Source: Amphiduros pacificus
Taxonomy: Eukaryota; Annelida; Polychaeta; Phyllodocida; Hesionidae
DNA: 64,000 nucleotides
Assembly (NCBI GenBank): GCA_949316495.1
Contig: OX439008.1
Location: 42,397,511 to 42,461,510, forward strand
Direction: 5' to 3'
A model generated the notes under the pieces. The model worked only from the letters and a program-made list of their open reading frames with translations. It did no database searches and was not told the origin of the DNA. Positions within the stretch are counted from its first letter, which is position 1; each line of letters opens with the position of its first letter. The translations under genes and the position numbers were made by a program. Shown piece by piece: positions 21,328 to 30,047 of this stretch.

Positions 21328-24300
21328 TCATTTTGTTTCATACATTTTGATGCTATATGGTACATAATTATAGTAGCTGCCTGGACTATTTGTGTTCTCT
21401 CCTTGCAGGGAGGGAGCATTGGGTACAGGCATCTGTTGTGTCATATATTCTGACATTGACCATATTGGCTTTGAATTATGGTTCATTGGATTGGTATTTA
21501 CACTTGCATCACCTGACTGCATGTACTCATAAGAGGGATCCATATTTTTGTACATGCTGTTTGTATCTCCTGTCTGTGGTGCATAATTATATGGATAATA
21601 TGTTGCATCCTTGGCCATTGTCCAAGAGTTAATTCTCATATTCTGCGGAGGCTGATCATGTACAATGTTTGACGAAGTAGTTGTTGGTGGAGGATAAGTG
21701 TAGTCTGGCTGTGTTGTCTGATGTTGCTGATATGGGTATGGTGGAGAGTTTCGTTGTCTGGGTGGTTGGTACTGTGATGCTGATGCCCTCTGTTTGTCAT
21801 AAGCACTAAACTGTCTTTGCTGTTGAGGTTGGTTCCAGTTTTTACTACTACTGCCTTTCCATGCCTTGTACACTTGAGGTCTTTGCTGAGGTCTTTGTCC
21901 CTGTACAACTTTGATTTTCCTGATGGCATCACTATGAGATTTACTGAGCTGTTGAACAGCTTCAGCAGCAGACTCTTTGAATACACTGAACCGTTTATAG
22001 CCTAAATGACATGCGAACCACCTGGATATCACTATGACAACTCCTGTAACATTGAACTGTCGTAGCATATCAATAACTGCTCTTCCAGCCCCTTTCTCTC
22101 CATCATCATCCCAGTTCTCTACATTTCTATTATTCTCTTGATATCTGTATACCACTGTATTTGTTGTTGCACCCTTAATATCATTATACAAAGACTGTGT
22201 CACATTCCTTACTTCTCTTCTGTTTTGTACTCTAGCAGCATATGCCACTATTCTGTTCCCTTCTATGTTTGTCATCTTTGACTGTTTAATGTTATTAGGT
22301 AAGCCTTTGTCATGAGGTAAGGATGCAGGTTGCGGTTCTTTCTTATCATCTGGTGACACTACTATTGGATTCCCTCCACTCCCTGGTGGCACATCTAGGG
22401 GATTCCCTCCACTCCTTGGTGGGATAACTATGGGATTCCAAACACTTTCTGGTACATTTTCACCTGTTGTTTTTTCTTTCTCTCCTGCCTCAGCTCTAGG
22501 TTTGCTAGTGGGTTTCTGCTCATCATCAACTATGCTGTTATATATATATACACCCAAAGCTTCAATAAGAGCTTCAACCCCTTTCTCCCCGAGGTGGATA
22601 TGATCACAGAACATTTCCTCCTGTATGTTACCATCTTTGTCCTTGTAGGCATTACTGAAATCAATATATTTGATTTCATTCTTTTCACAAACATTCTTCA
22701 TAATATCATTATATTTGTCTATGTTTGTTTGGTTCTTCTTCCCTTTTCCTGGCATAACAGCAGACAAGGACAGTACTGCTTTGGGGAAAGCACCTACACT
22801 AGCTTGAATCAAGAATTGTATTTTCTCTTCTGTTTCTTCAACATTGATGAACTTACTGTCCTTAAACCCTGTGTGTATGATAACTCTTTCTATATTGTTG
22901 TTCTCAGGAGCTCTATGTAGCATATCAATGAAATCTACAGTGCTTGCCCCTCCAAAAGGTCGGACACACACTGTGCCATCAATCATATCTCCTTGTATAT
23001 CTCTGAATATTGAGTCGGACAATACTGCTGATTTAGTAGATTCTGGGAGTTTCAGTGTGAGAAACTTGTTCACTTTCATGTTTTCAGGTATTTTCTTCTG
23101 TGGTTTCGGTTTTTCCTGAACATCTTCACCAGCTATAGTTTCAGCTGTTGCGTCATCTGTCCCCACAGCGACATTAACCTTATTTGTTGTGATATTTTGA
23201 ACATGTTTGCACACATCATTTATCTGATTCTGTAGCTCTTTGACAATACTACCTAAGTTGTCTATCTTATTCTTGTGCTCATCAGGAATTGTAATCTTAG
23301 TTGGAGCTTTATCTTTTTTCTTCATGCCCTTTAACTCTTCAAACATTTTCTTCTGATTGTCTTCTATTGTTTGTAGGGACTGCATGATATCTGAATTTGA
23401 GTGTTCAATTCTACCTACTGCAGAGTTCAATTGTCAAAATTTATTGTCCATTCTATTTTCCATGTCATGTTCAAGCATTTCTAGTCTTTCTCTTACTGTC
23501 AATATATTGTCTTCTAGGATAGTACACATGTCTGTGTAATCTTTTTCCTTGTCTGATCTAAGCCTATGTGCTCTTGCTAACATCACCCTTTTCACCTTTG
23601 TAATGTCTGATTCTGGTGTTTTGATAGGGGAATTGGTACTAAGTTTGTCTCTGATGCTAGCAGGAGTTTGAGTAGTGTCAGAATCTGGGAGTTTGATAGG
23701 GGAATTGGTACTGAGACTGTCTCCAACACTAGCAGGAGTTTGAGCATTGGGAATAGTGTTCCTAGTATTTGATGATGTATCCTCACATGATGGTGACTGT
23801 TGCAGATCATATATGATACCCTCCTCACTGATTGTCTGTGGGAATTTTTCATTCACCAAGGTTTTCAAAATGGGAAAATGTGTTTGTGTCCAAGTTTTAT
23901 GACCATTGCCTTGTATCATGACTGTACCATTAGTTAGAAAGTATGTGATTGTACATAAATGTTCTGATACAATATCCTTTGTGTTCAATTGTATTATGAG
24001 TTTTTCAGCAACACTTGATTGATCTGAAAGAAATACTTCTGATTTGTCTCTGACCCACTTTATACTTGAATCAATCTTTTCCACATTTCTGAATTCAGTG
24101 TCATATTCATAAAGTTGAATAAGTCCCCATAACCACCTCAGCATTCTCTCCCTCACTGTCCTGAAGGATACACACCTTGCTGTTGCTTTGTAAAGTGAAG
24201 GGTCTACAGTTTCATATGGTATTTTCTTTGCACTATCTGATGGTGGTTTCAGTGCCAATGGCACCTGTCGTTTTAAATTGTTTATATTATAGCACTCCAT
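21328..24300 (-). CDS. LINE ORF1: coiled coil, SGNH hydrolase and IMPACT/YigZ domain; one in-frame TGA
   Basis: A single frame of 991 codons is interrupted only by TGA at 23434-23436. Part A (288 aa, from ATG 24300) has an N-terminal globular region ending in a TNGTVMIQG segment (about residues 122-130), a duplicated unit of about 24 residues with TPAS and LSTNSPIK (about 185-235), and a helix leading into a coiled coil. Part B continues directly after the stop with the coiled coil. It then has an SGNH-hydrolase domain (residues 133-300 after the stop: LSDSI, HTGFKD, CDHIHLGEKG), a 10-residue Pro/Gly repeat, and an IMPACT/YigZ (UPF0029) domain (about 388-495: DDDGEKGAGR, VIVISRWF, LGYKRF). 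The tail is Gln/Pro/Tyr-rich. ORF1 proteins bind LINE RNA; SGNH domains are known in CR1/L2-type ORF1. I know of no ORF1 with an IMPACT domain. No ATG exists near the start of part B, so it is not a separate gene. Confidence 0.85.
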
Positions 24301-25930
24301 TGCCTAACTGAAACAGCTGATTATAGAAGTGTAAACAAAGTATTATGTTGTGGTCAGTGTGAGGGCAGCTTACAGGTGTCTGAAGCACACCTGTGTATTA
24401 TTGATTTTATACTTGCCCCCATATGTTCAGTCATCTGGAACTATCATTCCTCATATATGAAATAACATATCCTTCAAAGTTCATATAGTGACCAAATTTT
24501 GTGATATCCCGTCACTGTCCTTTGGATCTACATTGTCTTATATACGTCCAATGATATTTGTAGAAAAATCAGTTTTAGTTATATGGTTTAAATCCAAGAT
24601 ATATGCAGAGATCTTAAATGCTTGCTGGGTAGATGTAGGTAGGGGGTTGCTCGCCTAATATGTTATCAGTATTGTTGTGCTTTATATCGCATAATGCTTG
24701 CATATTGTTAATACATATCAAAACAAACATCTCTTAACATGTAATGTGTAGTGTCATTTTTTTCAAATGAGAACTGTGCGTACACAATTTTTTTACAAAT
24801 ATAACATGATGATATGAAACAAAGGGAAACTGAAAAGCTAAGATAGTGTCGAAATTGTGTGATCAATGCAATGTCAATTTTCCCTTTACTTATATACAAC
24901 TAAAGGGATGAAAGCTTAAATCACAACCTTGGATGCGATCAATTTTATTCCATGAGTAAAGTTATCAATTTTACATTTATGACCTTGAGGTGTGGATATT
25001 TCTGATCTATGCCATCCAATCCTTGAATTCAGTGTTTCAAAACTTAATCTAGCCTTACCTTAATTAGCATTTCTGCCCAAATCTGAGACCACTTGTACAA
25101 AAATCAGAAAAGCCTGTGATCCAATAGAGGGAATTATGGAAATCAAGAGTGTTCCATAGAATAACATCATCCTGTGCTCAGTGGGGTGTGACAATGCCTT
25201 GTTGTTCTCTGTACATTTTATGAGCAAATAAAGACAGGGGGCGCAAAATTTGTAAATTTCCTAGAGAATAATATTATTTAGAGGGTGTTCCACCACCCAA
25301 TCACCGGTTTTTCTTCTTTCTCTTGGAATACAATTTTCAACCTGATCAAAGAAATATTTTTAAAAAGCATAAGGTAAAGTTTTCACTTTTTATAAATGCT
25401 TTGCTGTCTTAGCATTGAATGGATAATAACCTTTAAATTTTAGGATGTACATAAGTATTTTTAATCTGATTTGAAACATCAGGTTGACAGAAATGTGTTG
25501 AAAGAGCTTTCATGCCCTCAGTTTATATATTGTAATGCTATATATAGACACATGGCTGAGATCAAACCTATTTTTATCATTTGGTTTGCAGACCGCTCGT
25601 GATATGAAATGTTGATGATCATTGTCTTGCATATGAAAGGAAAATATGTAATAAAAAAATAAAACCATTATTTTGTTTGTACTTTTTTTACTTGTCCAAG
25701 CTTACGTACATTGAATAAATTACTAAACGCCATTTCTTCATATTTCAAATATTTCATTTAGGTTTGGCTCCTATAATGCACAGCTATATTAAGTTGAATA
25801 TAGGAACTTCAAGATACACGAACGTTGTTTTGTATTTCATATGGAATGAAGAGAAGAAAGATACTCATATTTCAATTCATGTCTTTCCTCCTACTTACAC
25901 AACAAAGCAGCTTTTCCAATACAAATGTTT
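24301..25930. other. LINE 5' leader and/or unique AT-rich sequence
   Basis: No gene is seen. Just beyond the LINE ORF1 start, ACAGGTGT and ACACCTGT form a short hairpin (about 24372-24395) that may lie in the LINE leader. The remainder is AT-rich with no tandem repeat. Confidence 0.4.
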
Positions 25931-26164
25931 TTTCAGATATATAATATTATGAATCATCACTTTCTATATATAATCTTTTTAGTTATCATGTCGAGGTTGT
26001 GCACTAATTTTGTGCTCCTCAGATAATGTATGATCCCCAGTAATGTAATATTATGATATATGCCACCCAGAATATAATCTGATAAAATATGTTCCCATGT
26101 CTATAACCATAATCTAATAGTATTTGCTCACCAACATATAATCTTAGAAGACATAACCCCCCCT

Positions 26165-26525
26165 CCCCCATTAAATAATCTGATAATATATGCTCCCCAG
26201 TATATAATATGATAATATATACTCCCAGTATAGAATATAATATATGCTCTCCAGTATATGATATGATAATATATACTCCCCAGTATATAATATGATAATA
26301 TATACTCCCCTGTATATAATATGATAATATATACTCCCCAGTATATAATATAATATATGCTCTCCAATATATGATATGATAATATATACTCCCCTGTATA
26401 TAATATGATAATATATACTCCCCAATATATAATCTGATAATATATACTCCCCTGTATATAATTTGATAATATATGCTCCCCAGTATATAATTTGATAATA
26501 TATGCTCCCCAGTATATGATATAAT
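26165..26525. repeat. AT-rich 27-bp tandem repeat, about 13 copies
   Basis: This is the expanded version of the repeat at 13530-13690. Because 27 is a multiple of three, the minus strand stays open as an Ile/Tyr-rich repeat peptide at 26128-26529. I regard that as an artefact of the period. Confidence 0.95.
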
Positions 26526-27009
26526 TCAATTCTCAGTTAATTTAAGTTAATCAACATGTGCTCTGTTGTGGCCTGTTTAGAGGTTGTTTTTGTCCCATAG
26601 CTTCAATGTGTGTATTTTTTTTTCTTCACTAAACTATTGGAACTTACCTTTTCTGTTACAATAATGATACATTGTCAAGGGGTCACAACTGTGCCTGGAT
26701 TTCTTTTCATTTTCTTGTCCAAAACTAGAGCTTGGCAGCGATGAGAAGCAAGCCTGTATTTTTCTTGACCTTATGGTTGAGGTGAATTGTACGCACTTAA
26801 GGGCGAAAACAGAGCCTTTTATTTACACTTACCACGACTACAGGAATGTAAGGGTGAGGTAAAACATGTGAGTTAATATTTAGGTATATCTCCATTTAAC
26901 TATTCTTACAAAACAGTTCACATAATATATTTGAAATGTAATTCACGCAAATTTGATTGCCACTTGTGCCATTTTAGGTCTACTGATTATATTTGATATA
27001 ACATCTATA

Positions 27010-28727
27010 ATGGAGGAAACATTTAAATCAATCTGGGAATATGAATATGATGGTGTTATCTTTAACATCAGCTTCAAATCACACATTCTCCAGAAGATTA
27101 AGGAGGATTTTAAGTTCAGAGATGATGATATAGTTGTGATAACCTATCCAAAGTCAGGTAGGTGTATCAATAAAAAGGAATTCGCAGTGATTATATAGCC
27201 ATAGTCAGGTAGGTGTATCAATAACAAGGAATTCACAGTGGTTATATGGCCATAGTCAGGTAGGTGTATCAATAACAAGGAATTCACAGTGGTTATATGG
27301 CCATAGTCAGGTAGGTGTATCAATAACAAGGAATTCACAGTGATTATATAGCCATAGTCAGGTAGGTGTATCAATAACAAGGAATTCACAGTGGTTATAT
27401 GGCCATACTTCAGGTAGGTGTATCAAAAACAAGGAATTCACAGTGGTTATATGGCTATACTTCAGGTAGGTGTATCAATAACAAGGAATTCACAGTGATT
27501 ATATAGCCATAGTCAGGTAGGTGTATCAATAACAAGAATTCACAGTGATTATATGGCCATAGTCAGGTAGGTGTATCAATAACAAGGAATTCACAGTGAT
27601 TATATAGCCATAGTCAGGTAGGTGTATCAGTAACAAGGAATTCACAGTGGTTATATGGCCACACTTCAGGTAGGTGTATCAAAAACAAGGAATTCACAGT
27701 GATTATATAGCCATAGTCAGGTAGGTGTATCAATAACAAGGAATTCACAGTGATTATATAGCCATAGTCAGGTAGGTGTATCAATAACAAGGAATTCACA
27801 GTGATTATATGGTCATAGTCAGGTAGGTGTATCAATAACAAGAATTCACAGCGATTATATAGCCATAGTCAGGTAGGTGTATCAATAACAAGGAATTCAC
27901 AGTGATTATATGGCCATAGTCAGGTAGGTGTGTCAATAACAAGGAATTCACAGTGATTATATGGTCATAGTCAGGTTTGTGTATCAATAACAAGGAATTC
28001 AAAGTGATTATATAACCATCGTCTGCTGGGTGTATCAATTACTATCAAGCTATCTAATATAAGTAGCTATAAGCTATGTGTTATTCAATATATGTAGCTA
28101 GGAGCTATTTAATAAAAATAACTATGAGCTAATGCTAGTTATTATGAGCTATTTAATAAAAGTAACTTTGATCTATTTATACTTTACGGACAACTTGGAT
28201 GCAGGCTATAATGAAAACCATTCAAGGAATTGGTGAAGAAGACCAAAATAAAGAGCTACATTATCAGATACCATATTTGGAATTGTCTGTTCCTTATACA
28301 GAACTTGAAATGTATGATGTTATCAACAAAATTCCTTCATCCAGAATGATAAAAAGTCATTTGTCCTACCCATTCCTGAAGAGGGCCTTCTCCGGAACAA
28401 AGGCTAAGGTCATCTTTGTCATGAGGAACCCAAAAGACACCATGGAATCCTATTATCACTTTTATCAAAACAATAGATTCATTGGTTGCTTTTCTGGTAG
28501 CTTTGGTGAGTTTTTCAATCTTTTTATGAAAGGAAGACTCATCTTTGGTGATTGGTTTGACTTCATTAAGGGATACTGGGCACAAAGAGACCAACCCAAC
28601 TTTCTGTTTGTCAAATATGAAGACATCAAAGCCGATCCATTGAAGATCGTGAACGAGGTTGCAGATTTTATTGGAACAAAAATCACAAAAGAGCAAGCTC
28701 AATATGTAGTGGAGAAGACATCCTTTA
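27010..28727 (+). pseudogene. Sulfotransferase copy 2, degraded
   Basis: Exon 1 (27010-27157) codes for the N-terminus through TYPKSG and has a good donor (CAG/GTAGGT). Exon 2 would start at 28188 (GTTWMQ) and keeps VIFVMRNPKDTMESYYHFY and FVKYEDI. Two lesions stand out. First, the acceptor dinucleotide is AC (28186-28187) where copy 1 has AG, and the next AG lies within the coding sequence at about 28203. Second, exon 2 is cut after KTSF by a SINE, which removes the RKGxxGDWK motif and the dimerisation segment; the reading frame runs 25 codons into the SINE and stops. No remainder of the exon is found before the RRM1 3' side. The reading frame within exon 2 is otherwise open, so the loss is recent. 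Confidence 0.85.
27158..28030 (+). repeat. 51-bp intronic minisatellite made from the 5' splice site, about 17 copies
   Basis: Each unit contains CCATAGTCAGGTAGGTGTAT and an AACAAGGAATTCACAGTG block. The first part copies the exon 1/intron junction (CCAAAGTCAG/GTAGGTGTAT), so each unit carries a good 5' splice-site consensus. Units alternate between TATAGCCA, TATGGCCA and ACTTCAGG variants. The 51-bp period keeps all frames partly open, which explains the minus-strand open frames here. The array starts at the true donor and ends near the degenerate repeat at 28040. Confidence 0.95.
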
Positions 28728-28990
28728 TGCTTTGCAGTTGGTTAGAGCGCCAGCTTAGAAGCACCAGTTCCTCTGTGGTGATCCAAAGGTCGTGGGTTTA
28801 ATCCCTGGCCGTGCCGAGATTGATCTCGTGATTCAATCTCCGATATGAGCTGAGGCCCGTTTATGTTCCAGATAAAAGTTCCCGATGATCCGCCCGAAAA
28901 TCATACTTTGAACACTTTGTCGACAAACTTTGCTTAGCTGGCTAGTGATCTAGTGCAAACTCCTCCTTTGCTAATAATGGGGCACCAATA
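28728..28990 (+). mobile_element. tRNA-derived SINE inserted in sulfotransferase copy 2
   Basis: GCAGTTGGTTAGAGCGCC (A box) and a GTGGGTTTAATCCC B-box region match the head of the SINE at 12097-12428, in the opposite orientation. The 5' end begins within the head, so it may be truncated. The body after GAGCTGAGGCCCG differs from the 12-kb copy, with AATCATACTTTGAACACTTT and onward. The end is approximate. Confidence 0.8.
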
Positions 28991-30047
28991 TGAAGGTACA
29001 AAATAGAGGAAATGATTCTGAATAAATATATTTATTGCCAGATTCACAAGTTACATTTTTAATCATTCCAATTAATTCATAACAATAGACATGCAATCCC
29101 ATTCCTGGGATTTAAATGTTCAAACGTAAAGTGTTGTGAATAATATTTAAATCTATCTTCATACAACCAAAAAATATACCTGCCGAGAAAGTCTACCCTA
29201 AAAGACAATAGGAACACATATCAGCACACTTCAGAAATAAATGCTGGAAAGAGTTAAGCACAACATTAATACCAGAAGTATATGAGGGAATTGATGTTCT
29301 AATAATTGCATAGATTCAAGTGATCAGATATATAAATGTAAAAGAGAACATTAAAGCAATATTTGGCAATAAATTACAGAATTTAATACTGTAAATATTC
29401 AAATTCTTCATCAAAAGATGAATTGCAGGAAACATTGGCAAATGACAGATAAGTGGTATCCAATGTTTCACTATAATTTGATTTCCTTTATTTGATTATC
29501 TAACAGAAAGGTGGTGCAGTTATTCTTCATGTCCCAACTCCATTTTATGTTAATCCTGGTGCAAGGTGTATAATCTAGCCCTGTCTCATAAAGACATTTC
29601 TTTTAAATTTTCACATTATCCTGGTTGTCTCCTGAAGACAAATTTCAAGTTCTAGTTCATACAGCTTTGCACCCAGTTAACATGGGCAGCCTTTTCCAGG
29701 GATTTATCAAGATTAGAATCTCCAAAGTTCCTCCCAGAATGGATATTCTCAATACTTGATACACCTGTTACAATAGTATATACATTTTAAATATACAGCA
29801 AAGCAAACTTCATTATGGCACAGGCTATTTACAAATATAATACATTGGCAGTTCTCTTATTTCTTTAAGTGCATGCCCATGTTAAGCTTCTACACCACCT
29901 TTCCAAACATGTTTTCTATTGCCATGAATAATTTGCCTAAAATCAGTTTATTAAAGATATTGGAAAAATAGATCTCTTAGAAATGACCTGAGTTGCAAAA
30001 TAAATAAGACAATGGTAAGGTTTTCCAGGCTGTGCAGTTGTTGACAT
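28991..30047 (-). other. Probable RRM1 3' untranslated and intergenic region
   Basis: This lies downstream of the RRM1 stop codon. Several TTTATT motifs (AATAAA on the minus strand) occur, for example near 29029 and 29949. I cannot choose between them. No other gene is seen. Confidence 0.5.

Larger units (their letters stand above)
17160..24300 (-). mobile_element. Near-intact LINE (non-LTR retrotransposon) with two ORFs
   Basis: The element is read on the minus strand. Its 3' end is an (ATTT)n tail with an AATAAA just before it (plus-strand 17160-17205). It has a roughly 340-bp 3' UTR, ORF2 (17543-21091), a 236-bp inter-ORF gap, and ORF1 (21328-24300). The 5' end is not defined; the untranslated leader may reach beyond 24300. 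I looked for a target-site duplication of the tail flank near 24.3-25 kb and found no convincing one. With ORF2 fully open and ORF1 broken once, this is a recent insertion. It sits between the two sulfotransferase copies. The clade is unclear: an APE-type endonuclease and no RNase H fit the Jockey/CR1/L2 group broadly. Confidence 0.9.
25935..28727 (+). repeat. Segmental duplication, copy 2 (partner 13340-16140)
   Basis: It is collinear with copy 1 through promoter-side sequence, exon 1, intron ends and most of exon 2. Similarity stops abruptly after TCCTTT in exon 2 (about 28727), where a SINE begins. Confidence 0.85.

Noticed and set aside
23430-23436. Separate LINE gene starting just after the TGA
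   Set aside because: The downstream part starts with TTG rather than ATG and is in the same frame as the upstream part, so it is one interrupted ORF1.
18014-23539. Many plus-strand frames
   Set aside because: Shadows of the two LINE ORFs on the minus strand.
26128-26529. Minus-strand Ile/Tyr-rich repeat protein
   Set aside because: The frame is open only because the 27-bp AT-rich repeat has a period divisible by three; there is no start context or domain.
27158-28030. CRISPR-like array
   Set aside because: Units are contiguous with no unique spacers, in a eukaryotic intron.
27144-28038. Minus-strand frames with a repeated LLLIHLPDYG peptide
   Set aside because: They are produced by the 51-bp intronic minisatellite; period divisible by three.
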